This document shows, piece by piece, positions 1 through 6,078 of a stretch of DNA of 6,786 nucleotides. Position 1 is the stretch's first letter. Every line of letters starts with the position of its first letter. Made by a program: the position numbers and the translations under genes. Source of the stretch: an uncultured Parvularculaceae bacterium (GTDB lineage Bacteria > Pseudomonadota > Alphaproteobacteria > Caulobacterales > Parvularculaceae); contig CAMYNO010000213.1 of the NCBI GenBank assembly GCA_947259815.1, positions 1 to 6,786 on the forward strand, given 5' to 3'. A model generated the notes under the pieces. It ran no database searches and was not told the DNA's origin. It saw only the letters and a program-made list of their open reading frames with translations.

Positions 1-269
1 ACCGACGCCTCAATCATCGATTGATGCGTCAGCCAGGCTATCGCAAACCAGACGCCCGCGCCGAGAAATGCGAACGGCCAGATTCGCGACATATGTTCAA
101 GCGCGAGAAAGACGCCGTCTCCGACCGATGAAACATCGCCCATCAGGCCCACATAGCCGATCGTCAAGCCGAACATTAACAGCAACAGGAGAACCGGGAA
201 TCCTGCAAGCAACAGAACCGACTTCAGATTATTGTTCCAGATATGGGTCTGCAGCCCATAGGCGCCCAT
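1..269 (-). CDS. M48 family membrane zinc metallopeptidase, N-terminal part (runs off the window)
   Basis: Eighty-nine codons of a minus-strand gene are present; the rest lies beyond base 1. The start ATG (269-267) shares one base with the racemase stop (TGATG), and a GGAGA Shine-Dalgarno sequence sits at 276-280, so translation is probably coupled. The protein begins MGAYGLQTHIWNNNLKSVLL, the opening I know from alphaproteobacterial M48 peptidases paired with LemA. Two hydrophobic segments are visible at about residues 17-42 and 62-80, followed by a THQSMI stretch, also typical. The HExxH zinc site would lie beyond the window and is not seen. Family members are inner-membrane proteases related to HtpX and are thought to act in membrane protein quality control; the substrate is unknown. 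The assignment rests on the N-terminus and on lemA upstream in the same transcription unit. It could be a degenerate copy, which this window cannot show. Confidence 0.8.
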   Translation of the reverse strand, partial: MGAYGLQTHIWNNNLKSVLLLAGFPVLLLLLMFGLTIGYVGLMGDVSSVGDGVFLALEHMSRIWPFAFLGAGVWFAIAWLTHQSMIEAS

Positions 270-967
270 CAGGCGTCTCCAAAGGCAAATCGCGCTGCAG
301 CGGCGGCGTGAAGCGCGGTCGTGTCAAGAACAGGAAGATCCGTATGGGACTGATTAAGAATCATGCAGAGTTCTGTACAGCCGAGAATCACACCGTCCGC
401 ACCTTTGGCGCGCCAGCGGTCAATGATGGAAAGGTATTGCGCCCGGCTTTCATCTTTTACAACGCCGTCTACAAGCTCATCCAGAATGATCCGGCCGATT
501 ATCGCCTGCTCTTCGTCATCAGGAACCATAACATCGCCGGAAAATCGTTCAGACAGGGCAGAGCGATAGTGATCGCCGCTCATAACGACCGGCGTTCCCG
601 TCAACAACGGACGATTGATGCCTTGCGCGCGCATTTCATCGGCGAGCACATCAAGTATATGAATCATGGGCAGACCCGTCGCCGCACGCACATCATCCGC
701 CGCCACATGGGTCGTATTGGAAGTAATAATGAGGGCATCGACGCCGGCAGCAGCGAGGTGTTTGGCGCCTTTGACGACTTCGGCGTTGAATGAGGCCCAA
801 TCGCGGTTATCGTAATGGTCGATTAACACGCCATAATCGAGCGCATAGAGCATCAGGTTTGCGGAATGCTGCCCGCCGAAGCGCGCCCGCGCCGCTTCGT
901 TCAATAGCCGATAGTATATCGCTGTCGCTTCCGGGCTGACGCCGCCGATGAGTCCAAGAAGTTTCAC
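269..967 (-). CDS. Aspartate/glutamate racemase family protein (YgeA-like, Ser/Cys active site)
   Basis: A 232-residue protein, normal length for the Asp/Glu racemase superfamily. I chose the GTG at 967-965 because it overlaps the GNAT stop by four bases (GTGA) and gives the family N-terminus MKLLGLIGGVSPEAT; the longer frame from 1039 adds 24 unrelated residues. The fold has two alpha/beta halves, each giving one catalytic residue. The second is Cys197 in LGCTE (195-199). At the first position, where classical aspartate racemases have Cys in CNT, this protein has Ser83 in TSNTTH (82-87). As I recall, E. coli YgeA has Thr83 and Cys197, so this enzyme matches that atypical subgroup even in numbering. 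Other family marks are LTGTPVVM (122-129) and the GGQHSA loop (31-36). It probably interconverts or deprotonates an acidic amino acid in the cytoplasm; the true substrate is open. It sits third in the lemA group and overlaps both neighbours. Confidence 0.88.
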   Translation of the reverse strand: MKLLGLIGGVSPEATAIYYRLLNEAARARFGGQHSANLMLYALDYGVLIDHYDNRDWASFNAEVVKGAKHLAAAGVDALIITSNTTHVAADDVRAATGLPMIHILDVLADEMRAQGINRPLLTGTPVVMSGDHYRSALSERFSGDVMVPDDEEQAIIGRIILDELVDGVVKDESRAQYLSIIDRWRAKGADGVILGCTELCMILNQSHTDLPVLDTTALHAAAAARFAFGDA

Positions 968-1572
968 ATCGCACCCGCTTTGGCAGCCGGACGCAGCATA
1001 GCCAGTAATGGCGGGGCGCCCTGCGGAAGCGGGAGCCACCCCGTTGGCTTGAACCCGAGACGTTCGTAGAGCGGCGTGTTACGCGTCTTCGAATTTTCAA
1101 GATAAGCTGCGGCATCATCCTTGTCCGCACGTGCAAGACCGGCGCGCACCAGCGCCCCGCCGAGCCCGGCGCCTTGTGCGGAACGCCGTACACCGACCGC
1201 AAACAAATAGTAATGCGGCGTTCGCGGATGCGTCGCTGCAAGAATATCGCCGCTGGTTGTCATACGACGCACAGCGCCAAAACCGCCGCTGGAAAAAATA
1301 CACCCGGCCAACTCAATTTGCCGCCAGAGCGAAAGCTGAAACCGTTTGGATGCAGGCAACCACAACGTGGCGCCGTGCTCTCCAACAATATCGCCGAACC
1401 CATGCTTGAGATAAACGTGTTTCGTCAAAACACTGAACAGACGGCTTATTCCTCGCGGACCTCCCAACATCCAGTTCATGACCGGATCATCGGCAAACGC
1501 CTCGGCAAGGATATCCGCGACCAAGGGCGCATCTTCCTGCTTCGCTTCGCGCAATTCAGGTGCGACCGACAT
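964..1572 (-). CDS. GNAT family N-acetyltransferase
   Basis: A 202-residue protein with a GNAT fold. Acetyl-CoA-binding motif A is at about 121-141: strand YYLFAVGV, then the pyrophosphate loop QGAGLGG (133-139). Motif B is at 157-174, YLENSKTRNTPLYERLGF, where the family usually has LExS...N..LYerlGF. The N-terminal part (LREAKQEDAPLVADILAEAF, then DDPVMNWMLG) forms the variable acceptor-substrate side. It should move an acetyl group from acetyl-CoA to an amine, but nothing in the sequence tells which one, so I give no gene symbol. The ATG at 1572 lies 18 bases after the lemA stop, with a weak G-rich ribosome site (GGGGG) between. The last codon overlaps the GTG start of the racemase. The close packing argues for cotranscription with lemA. 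Confidence 0.9.
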   Translation of the reverse strand: MSVAPELREAKQEDAPLVADILAEAFADDPVMNWMLGGPRGISRLFSVLTKHVYLKHGFGDIVGEHGATLWLPASKRFQLSLWRQIELAGCIFSSGGFGAVRRMTTSGDILAATHPRTPHYYLFAVGVRRSAQGAGLGGALVRAGLARADKDDAAAYLENSKTRNTPLYERLGFKPTGWLPLPQGAPPLLAMLRPAAKAGAM

Positions 1573-1590
1573 GAGCGCCCCCGGCTGGCG

Positions 1591-2157
1591 TCACGAAAAG
1601 GAAACCTCCGGCGCCGCTTCGATCTTTTCACGGCTGCCTTCCGGCACTTCGAAATATTCTTTCTTTGAAAAATTTCCCAGCGGCGCGACAACATTGCCGG
1701 GGATCTGTTGTATTGCCGTATTAAATTCCTGGACCGCATTGTTAAAGAAGCGGCGGGCCGCAGCGATCTTGTTTTCAACGTCAGAGAGTTCGTTCTGGAG
1801 CGACATGAAATTCTCATTCGCTTTCAGATCGGGATAAGCCTCAGCAAGCGCAAACAACTTGCCGAGCGCCGCACCGAGAACACCCTCGGCGGCGCCTTGA
1901 GCAGCTGGTCCGTGGGCGGATTGCGCCGCACTGCGCGCCATGATGACCGCATCAAGCGTATCTTGTTCATGGGACGCATAGCCTTTGACGGTTTCCACCA
2001 GATTGGGAATGAGGTCGTGACGCTGTTTTAACTGCACATCCACATCGGCAAAGGCTTGCTCGGTCCTTTGCGACAACGCGACAATCCGGTTGTAGATGAC
2101 AATGACAAACAGAACGACCGCAACAACGAGGCCGAGAAACACAAATAAGCCGGACAT
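1591..2157 (-). CDS. lemA: LemA family membrane protein
   Basis: A 188-residue protein, the usual LemA length. One N-terminal membrane segment covers about residues 3-22, then the YNRIVAL junction. The conserved helical region follows: VDVQLKQRHDLIPNLVETVK (39-58), the HE pair at 63-64, and LFALAEAYPDLKANENFMSL (101-120) leading into LQNELSDVENKIAAARRFFNN. The tail ends in the common FSKKEYFEVPEG stretch. LemA proteins place a helical bundle outside the inner membrane; their molecular role is not settled, but they often occur beside M48/HtpX-like proteases. I chose the ATG at 2157 because a strong AAGGAGAG site lies about 3-5 bases upstream and the membrane segment starts at once; the same frame stays open upstream to 2388, but those extra 77 residues look unrelated. 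It is the first gene of a minus-strand group with GNAT, racemase and M48. The symbol refers to the protein family, not to the Pseudomonas sensor kinase also called LemA. Confidence 0.95.
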   Translation of the reverse strand: MSGLFVFLGLVVAVVLFVIVIYNRIVALSQRTEQAFADVDVQLKQRHDLIPNLVETVKGYASHEQDTLDAVIMARSAAQSAHGPAAQGAAEGVLGAALGKLFALAEAYPDLKANENFMSLQNELSDVENKIAAARRFFNNAVQEFNTAIQQIPGNVVAPLGNFSKKEYFEVPEGSREKIEAAPEVSFS

Positions 2158-2264
2158 ATTCTCTCCTTCCGCAAGAGGCGACATGCGACGCCTATGGGCC
2201 AATGAGGGGAGACGCCCCTTCCCGGCCTCTATATGGTGTTTTTTGGCCTCGGAGCAACGATTAC

Positions 2265-2291
2265 CCCGTGAATTTCCCAAATCGGCACGGG
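2265..2291. repeat. Inverted repeat (6-bp arms, 15-base loop) enclosing a 14-base repeated motif
   Basis: CCCGTG (2265-2270) and CACGGG (2286-2291) are perfect inverted arms around a 15-base loop. Most of the 14-base motif shared with 4218-4231 lies in the loop. No T run follows on either strand, so it does not look like an intrinsic terminator. It could be an operator dyad or chance; a six-base arm is short. Confidence 0.4.
2274..2287. repeat. 14-base intergenic motif, copy 1
   Basis: TTCCCAAATCGGCA on the plus strand, identical to 4218-4231. Read on the minus strand it ends about 117 bases before the lemA start codon. With the next base, copy 2 reads as an imperfect dyad, TTCCC-N5-GGCAA (TTsCC arms). 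This suggests a protein-binding site but does not prove it. I do not recognise it as the site of a known regulator. Confidence 0.5.
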
Positions 2292-2303
2292 TAGAACACC
2301 GTT

Positions 2304-3077
2304 TTACTGAGCCGTGATACCGCCGTCGATCTTGAACTCCGCCGCCGTCACGAAACGCGATTCGTCTGACGCAAGGTATAAAATGCAATAGCCGACATCT
2401 TCCGGCTCACCCAGCCTTTTCATGGGAATTTGCCGCACCAGCTTTTCCTCCCCTGTCTTGCCGCCGCCGCCAAGACCAATCAGGGGATCGATAATCGGCG
2501 TGCGGGTGAAAACAGGATGCACGGAATTACACCGAATATCGTAGCCGGAGCGAGCGCAATGAAGTGCAATCGACTTCGACATCATTCGCACCGCCGATTT
2601 GGCCGTGTTGTACGCCAGCATCATCCCATCGGCGATGAGGCCCGCCGCCGACGATATGTTGATGATGGAGGCGGGTTGGTTGTCCTTAAGATACGGCATC
2701 GCCAACTGAGTGCCGATGAAGATCGAATCGACATCGATTTCCTGCGTCCGCCGCCACCCTTCATAGGTTTCGGTCTCGATGTTGGCGAATGTTCCGATGC
2801 CTGCATTGTTAATCAGCACACTGATCCCGTCCATCGCCTCCGATGCTTCAGCGAGAACGCGCACCCAATCGTCTTTCTTTGTAACATCGTGAGGAAAAGC
2901 AAAGGCCGCGCCCGGATGATCGGCGTTTATCGCCGCGGCCGTTTCTTCGGCGCCTTTTAAATTGATATCGGTAAGCGCGACCTTGGCGCCCTCCGCCGCG
3001 AGCATCCGGCCAAAGCAGGCGCCAAGCCCTTGCGCGCCGCCAGTTATCAGGGCTTTTTTTCCAGAAACTCGCGCCAT
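2304..3077 (-). CDS. SDR family NAD(P)-dependent oxidoreductase
   Basis: A 257-residue classical short-chain dehydrogenase of normal length. The Rossmann nucleotide loop is TGGAQGLG (12-19). Asp37 at the end of the second strand (ALTDIN) favours NAD over NADP. Asp64-Val65 contacts the adenine ring and NNAG (90-93) is the structural motif. Catalytic residues are Ser143 in INISSAAG and Tyr156/Lys160 in YNTAK. The tetrad Asn, usually in a VNL segment, aligns with Asp115 in EIDVDSIF. The tail has KRLGEPEDVGYCILYLASDES and the DGGI end. It should oxidise a hydroxyl group or reduce a ketone on an unknown small substrate. The ATG at 3077 is preceded by a good GGGAGG site seven bases upstream. It lies 74 bases after the exporter gene on the same strand and may share its transcript. 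Steroid, sugar and cyclic-alcohol dehydrogenases look much alike here, so substrate is not called. Confidence 0.93.
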   Translation of the reverse strand: MARVSGKKALITGGAQGLGACFGRMLAAEGAKVALTDINLKGAEETAAAINADHPGAAFAFPHDVTKKDDWVRVLAEASEAMDGISVLINNAGIGTFANIETETYEGWRRTQEIDVDSIFIGTQLAMPYLKDNQPASIINISSAAGLIADGMMLAYNTAKSAVRMMSKSIALHCARSGYDIRCNSVHPVFTRTPIIDPLIGLGGGGKTGEEKLVRQIPMKRLGEPEDVGYCILYLASDESRFVTAAEFKIDGGITAQ

Positions 3078-3151
3078 GAAACGCCTCCCGTTTTATTGAT
3101 GGCATGCCACAGCGCATCGTCCGGATAAAGCCGGCGACGCAGTTCGAAATG

Positions 3152-3781
3152 TCAGGAGGCGCGTGCAAAGATCAGGTTGAGACCTAATCCGCCGAATACC
3201 AAGGCGGAAGCGGTGCGAACCCGCGAACGCAGCCGCACCGAATTCGCAAGGCGGCGACGCAGGGCGCCCGCGCCCGCAGCAACGCCAATCAGCACAAGCG
3301 TTCCACTGAGACTGAATACAGCGCCAAGGATTAATGCCTGTTTCCATACCGACCCCACAGCAGGGTCGGTAAAGGCAGGGAGAAAGGCGATGTAAAAGAG
3401 ACCGACCTTGGGGTTTAGAAGGTTCGTCAAGAACCCCGCCCGAAACGCCGAAATTGTCCGCTCCGCGCCGCGCGTATCGATAAGCTCCCGGCGATGGCGA
3501 TAGGTCTGGATCGCAAGAAAGATCAGATAACACCCACCAGCGATGCGGATTACCGTCAACGCGTGCTGAGACGCTGCAAGCAAGGCGGCAAGGCCTGCGG
3601 CCGTCGCGATAGCCCAGGCGAAAGCGCCTGTCCCGACACCAAGCGCCGCGGCGCTCCCGGCTCTTGCCCCGCCCTTCACCGCGCTTGCAAGCGTGAACGC
3701 CATATCAGGGCCAGGCGTGATATTGAGAAGAAACGCGCCTGCCAGAAACAGGAAAAATGTCTCGGCGGAAATTAACGCCAA
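3152..3781 (-). CDS. LysE/RhtB family amino-acid exporter
   Basis: A 209-residue inner-membrane protein with about six hydrophobic segments (roughly 6-22, 40-70, 72-92, 113-137, 147-172, 190-206). Family marks are NITPGPDM (20-27), the glycine-rich loop AVKGGARAGSAAALGVGTG (34-52), and FLTNLLNPKVGLFY (117-130), where the NPK motif is characteristic. Members export amino acids or related small metabolites using the proton gradient; the substrate cannot be read from the sequence. The start appears to be TTG at 3781-3779: it gives the standard short lead before TPGPD, and no ATG or GTG lies upstream, because the stop of the preceding gene is in the same frame only two codons before. An AAGG site lies about 10 bases upstream, inside the end of that gene. 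The close spacing means it probably shares the zeta transcript. Confidence 0.9.
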   Translation of the reverse strand: MALISAETFFLFLAGAFLLNITPGPDMAFTLASAVKGGARAGSAAALGVGTGAFAWAIATAAGLAALLAASQHALTVIRIAGGCYLIFLAIQTYRHRRELIDTRGAERTISAFRAGFLTNLLNPKVGLFYIAFLPAFTDPAVGSVWKQALILGAVFSLSGTLVLIGVAAGAGALRRRLANSVRLRSRVRTASALVFGGLGLNLIFARAS

Positions 3782-3787
3782 TTCCGG

Positions 3788-4111
3788 TCAGCCTTCGCTT
3801 TGAATCTGCTTCACCGCCTCGGCAAGGGCTTCGTCCATATGACGGCGGATCTGATGGTCGGACTGATCGACCCCGGCGGCGTCGAAATCCGCGCGGATCT
3901 TGCGGAATACATCGTCGTCACCGGCTTCTTCCAGATCCGCCTTGATGACTTCCTTCACATAGGCGTCCGCCGCATCACCCTCTTTGCCAAGCAGCTGCGC
4001 CGCCCACAGGCCGACAAGCTTGTTCCGGCGCGCCTCGGCCTTGAACTTCAGCGTCGCATCATGGGCGAACTTTTTCTCGAATTTGTCCTCGCGGTCGTCG
4101 AAGGTCGACAT
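3788..4111 (-). CDS. F1FO-ATP synthase inhibitor subunit zeta (DUF1476 family)
   Basis: A 107-residue soluble, highly charged protein that matches DUF1476 throughout: MSTFDDREDKFEKKFAHD at the start, KFKAEARRNKLVGLWAAQLL (22-41), then EVIKADLEEAGDDDVFRKI (54-72) and a C-terminal HMDEALAEAVKQI helix (91-103). In Paracoccus denitrificans this family is the zeta subunit, which blocks ATP hydrolysis by F1FO through its N-terminal region, in the role that IF1 has in mitochondria. The protein is expected to be a four-helix bundle. The ATG at 4111 is set by an AAGGAG site five bases upstream and by the family N-terminus; the frame is open to 4189, but those 26 residues are not family-like. It is divergent from purC, a frequent neighbour in alphaproteobacteria, and is followed closely by the exporter gene. 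DUF1476 members outside Paracoccus may inhibit only weakly, so the function is transferred by family. Confidence 0.92.
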   Translation of the reverse strand: MSTFDDREDKFEKKFAHDATLKFKAEARRNKLVGLWAAQLLGKEGDAADAYVKEVIKADLEEAGDDDVFRKIRADFDAAGVDQSDHQIRRHMDEALAEAVKQIQSEG

Positions 4112-4136
4112 CGGCACTCCTTGAATCATTCCTGAC

Positions 4137-4149
4137 CGGCGTTTCGCCG
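4137..4149. repeat. Small hairpin in the zeta gene leader
   Basis: CGGCG (4137-4141) and CGCCG (4145-4149) form a five-base-pair stem with a three-base loop (AAA in the zeta transcript). It lies 26 bases before the zeta start codon. It has no T run and is not a terminator. It could slightly affect leader stability; it may also be chance in GC-rich DNA. Confidence 0.3.
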
Positions 4150-4217
4150 TATTACATGCTTTCGTAACCCCGCCGTCCGGGCGACGCAATCACCTAGATG
4201 ACGCGCTCCGCCGGGAC

Positions 4218-4231
4218 TTCCCAAATCGGCA
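4218..4231. repeat. 14-base intergenic motif, copy 2
   Basis: TTCCCAAATCGGCA on the plus strand, identical to 2274-2287. On the minus strand it ends about 107 bases before the zeta start codon, close to the 117 bases seen for lemA and in the same orientation relative to the gene. It is also 151 bases before purC on the other strand. One more base makes the imperfect dyad TTCCC-N5-GGCAA. Confidence 0.5.
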
Positions 4232-4381
4232 ATTAAAGACTAAACCGCGCCGCTTGCCGGATCAGACCGCGCTTTGCGCTAGCCAAGACCGATCCGTGCG
4301 CTTATCTGACGAACCAGGTCCGGTCCAAGCGGCCCCCACCCGGCGCCACATGGATCGTAACCGCTTGAAAGGACAACAGAA

Positions 4382-5158
4382 ATGGCCCGCCGCAAGCAGA
4401 TTTACGAAGGCAAGGCAAAAATTCTGTTCGAGGGCCCGGAACCGGGAACCATCATCCAGTATTTCAAGGATGATGCGACCGCCTTCAACAACCAGAAACA
4501 CGCGATTCTGGAAGGCAAGGGCGTCCTTAACAACCGTATTTCCGAATTCGTCATGACAGGGCTGGAACGGATTGGCGTACCGACCCATTTCATCCGCCGC
4601 ATCAATATGCGCGAGCAGCTCGTCCGCCATGTGGAAATCGTGCCGCTGGAGGTGGTGGTGCGCAATGTCGCCGCCGGCTCCCTATCCAAGCGTCTGGGGC
4701 TGGAAGACGGCACGCCGCTGCCCCGCTCGATCATCGAATTCTACTATAAAGACGACAAGCTCGGCGATCCGCTGGTCTCCGAGGAACATGTTACCGCCTT
4801 CAACTGGGCGAACCCGCAGGAAATCGACGACATGATGGCCCTGGCCCTTCGCATCAACGATTTCCTCGCCGGGCTTTTCGCCGGGGTCGGCATCAAGCTG
4901 GTCGACTTCAAGGTCGAGTTCGGCCGGCAATATGAGGGCGATCTGATGCGCCTCATCGTCGCCGATGAAATCAGCCCGGATTCCTGCCGGCTCTGGGACA
5001 TGGAAACCGGCGATATCATGGATAAGGACCGCTTCCGCAAAGACCTTGGCAATGTCACCGACGCCTATCAGGAAGTCGCCCGCCGCCTCGGCGTCTTGCG
5101 CGAGAATGAAAACGCAGGCCAAAAAGGCCCGGTACTGGTCAGCGATAACGAGAAGTAA
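4382..5158 (+). CDS. purC: Phosphoribosylaminoimidazole-succinocarboxamide synthase (SAICAR synthetase)
   Basis: A 258-residue cytoplasmic enzyme of full length. It joins CAIR and aspartate with ATP to give SAICAR, a late-middle step of IMP synthesis. Clear marks: YEGKAKILF (8-16) at the ATP site, KDDATAFN (29-36), signature one [14 protein letters not shown] (87-100), [14 protein letters not shown] (119-132), signature two LVDFKVEFG (173-181), and [13 protein letters not shown] (194-206) with the MDKDRFR segment after it. An AAAGGA site (4368-4373) eight bases before the ATG fixes the start. It is the first gene of a plus-strand run with purS and purQ and is divergent from the zeta gene. Only three bases separate it from purS. 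Confidence 0.98.
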   Translation: MARRKQIYEGKAKILFEGPEPGTIIQYFKDDATAFNNQKHAILEGKGVLNNRISEFVMTGLERIGVPTHFIRRINMREQLVRHVEIVPLEVVVRNVAAGSLSKRLGLEDGTPLPRSIIEFYYKDDKLGDPLVSEEHVTAFNWANPQEIDDMMALALRINDFLAGLFAGVGIKLVDFKVEFGRQYEGDLMRLIVADEISPDSCRLWDMETGDIMDKDRFRKDLGNVTDAYQEVARRLGVLRENENAGQKGPVLVSDNEK

Positions 5159-5161
5159 GCC

Positions 5162-5404
5162 ATGAAAGCCAAAATCACCGTCACGTTGAAAAACGGCGTG
5201 CTCGACCCGCAAGGCAAAGCCATCGAAGGCGCGCTTGCCGGGCTCGGTTTTGAAGGGGCGTCTGACGTTCGCCAGGGCAAGCTGATTGAACTCAAGCTTG
5301 ACGAGACCGACGAGGCGAGCGCCCGCGCCAAGGCCGAAGAGATGTGTAAAAAACTTCTCGCCAACCCGGTGATGGAAAATTACGCAATCGAGATCGTCGC
5401 ATGA
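5162..5404 (+). CDS. purS: Phosphoribosylformylglycinamidine synthase subunit PurS
   Basis: An 80-residue protein of the usual PurS size. It begins [20 protein letters not shown], the standard opening, and continues with [14 protein letters not shown], followed by a helix rich in Ala, Lys and Glu, then [16 protein letters not shown]. PurS forms a small dimer that helps PurQ dock on small-type PurL and carries no active site itself; the complex turns FGAR into FGAM. It starts three bases after the purC stop, with only a weak GAGAAG ribosome site in the end of purC. Its stop overlaps the purQ start by four bases (ATGA), so it is translationally coupled on both sides. Confidence 0.96.
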   Translation: MKAKITVTLKNGVLDPQGKAIEGALAGLGFEGASDVRQGKLIELKLDETDEASARAKAEEMCKKLLANPVMENYAIEIVA

Positions 5405-6069
5405 CGACCAAGCCGGCGGTCATCGTTTTTCCCGCTTCCAATTGCGATCGCGACGTCGCCGTCGCGCTGGAGCAAGCGACCGGTGCGAAACCGCAAATGG
5501 TCTGGCATGGCGACGCAGATCTTCCCGATACGGATTTCATCGTCCTGCCCGGCGGATTTTCCTATGGCGATTATTTGCGTTGTGGCGCCATGGCGTCAAA
5601 CTCGCCGATCATGCGCGCCGTCGTGGAAAAGGCAAAAGCGGGCACGCCCGTACTCGGCATCTGCAACGGCTTTCAGATTTTGTGCGAGACGGGGCTTCTT
5701 CCCGGCGCGCTGATGCGCAATGCAAATCTCACCTTTGTCTGCCGTACGGTGACGCTCATGGTTGAAAATAATCAATCGATCTTTACGCGCGGCTTTGAAC
5801 AGGGCCAGTTCGTCGATTTCCCGGTCGCTCATCATGACGGCAATTATTTCGCCGATGATGAAACCCTCAGCCGGCTTGAGGGCGAAGGCCGCATCGCCCT
5901 GCGCTATGTGGACAACCCCAACGGCTCGGCGCGCAATATCGCTGGCCTCCTGAATGACGCCGGCAATGTTTTCGGCCTGATGCCTCACCCCGAACGGGTA
6001 ATATCACCCCTTCTCGGCGGCATTGACGGAACCACCTTTTTCAAGGGCGCCCTCGAAGCAGCAGCCTGA
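5401..6069 (+). CDS. purQ: Phosphoribosylformylglycinamidine synthase subunit PurQ (glutaminase)
   Basis: A 222-residue class I glutamine amidotransferase. It frees ammonia from glutamine and passes it to PurL for FGAM synthesis. The nucleophile is Cys88 in [10 protein letters not shown] (85-94); the other triad residues are His196 and Glu198 in MPHPERV (194-200). The oxyanion region is [15 protein letters not shown] (49-63). Further family marks are FPASNCDRD (10-18), [14 protein letters not shown] (141-154) and NPNGS (172-176). This short form with the separate PurS is the split, Bacillus-type FGAM synthase. It overlaps purS by four bases. In many alphaproteobacteria purL comes next, but here a lipoprotein gene follows after 72 bases, so purL must be elsewhere. 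Confidence 0.97.
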   Translation: MTTKPAVIVFPASNCDRDVAVALEQATGAKPQMVWHGDADLPDTDFIVLPGGFSYGDYLRCGAMASNSPIMRAVVEKAKAGTPVLGICNGFQILCETGLLPGALMRNANLTFVCRTVTLMVENNQSIFTRGFEQGQFVDFPVAHHDGNYFADDETLSRLEGEGRIALRYVDNPNGSARNIAGLLNDAGNVFGLMPHPERVISPLLGGIDGTTFFKGALEAAA

Positions 6070-6077
6070 ACCGGCTG
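6062..6077 (+). repeat. Short hairpin at the purQ stop codon
   Basis: CAGCC (6062-6066) and GGCTG (6073-6077) pair around a six-base loop that contains the purQ stop codon (6067-6069). The stem has five pairs and is not followed by a T run. It may add to the larger inverted repeat just downstream, but alone it is weak. Confidence 0.3.
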
Positions 6078-6078
6078 T

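Larger units (their letters stand above)
2158..2303 (-). promoter_or_regulatory. Upstream region of the lemA group, with a possible sigma-70-type promoter
   Basis: These 146 bases separate the SDR stop from lemA. Read on the minus strand, TTGCTC (2257-2252) stands 18 bases before TATAGA (2233-2228), a fair match to -35 and -10 hexamers, about 70 bases before the lemA start. Nearer the SDR end is a 14-base motif (2274-2287), also found upstream of the zeta gene, inside the loop of a 6-bp dyad (2265-2291). I see no hairpin followed by a T run, so no classical terminator for the SDR gene. The promoter is an eye-matched guess; the hexamers match consensus only 4 of 6 each. Confidence 0.35.
4112..4381. 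promoter_or_regulatory. Divergent control region between the zeta gene and purC
   Basis: These 270 bases hold no convincing gene and must carry promoters for both directions. Visible elements are the zeta ribosome site next to 4111, a small hairpin with CGGCG/CGCCG arms and a TTT loop (4137-4149) that would lie in the zeta leader, the 14-base repeated motif (4218-4231), and the purC ribosome site (4367-4373). On the plus strand TTCCCA (4218-4223) stands 17 bases before TAAACC, a weak -35/-10 match for purC. No purine riboswitch core and no clear PurR-like site was recognised. Confidence 0.55.

Noticed and set aside
68..793. Plus-strand open frame of 241 codons opposite the racemase and M48 genes
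   Set aside because: Composition is Arg/Ser/His-rich with no recognisable domain, and it lies antisense to two clear genes with family motifs.
968..1039. Upstream ATG for the racemase
   Set aside because: It would add 24 non-family residues inside the GNAT gene; the GTG at 967 gives the exact family start and a standard four-base overlap.
807..1241. Minus-strand open frame of 144 codons spanning the GNAT/racemase junction
   Set aside because: Out of frame with both real genes, Arg-rich, no family resemblance; a shadow frame.
1174..1837. Plus-strand frames opposite the GNAT and lemA genes
   Set aside because: No motifs and no ribosome site; both antisense to confidently identified genes.
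2158..2388. N-terminal extension of LemA by 77 residues
   Set aside because: The extension overlaps the SDR gene end, lacks LemA similarity, and a strong AAGGAGAG site marks the ATG at 2157.
3078..3151. Terminator between the exporter and SDR genes
   Set aside because: The CCGG arms near 3121-3135 are short and bulged, and no T run follows.
4112..4189. N-terminal extension of the zeta inhibitor by 26 residues
   Set aside because: The extra residues are unlike DUF1476, and an AAGGAG site stands just before the ATG at 4111.
4232..4381. Purine riboswitch or other structured RNA before purC
   Set aside because: Only a trivial GCGC-TTT-GCGC hairpin is visible; the conserved riboswitch core was not found by eye.
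4682..5212. Minus-strand open frame of 176 codons opposite purC
   Set aside because: Antisense to a full-length purC; long antisense frames are expected in GC-rich codon usage.
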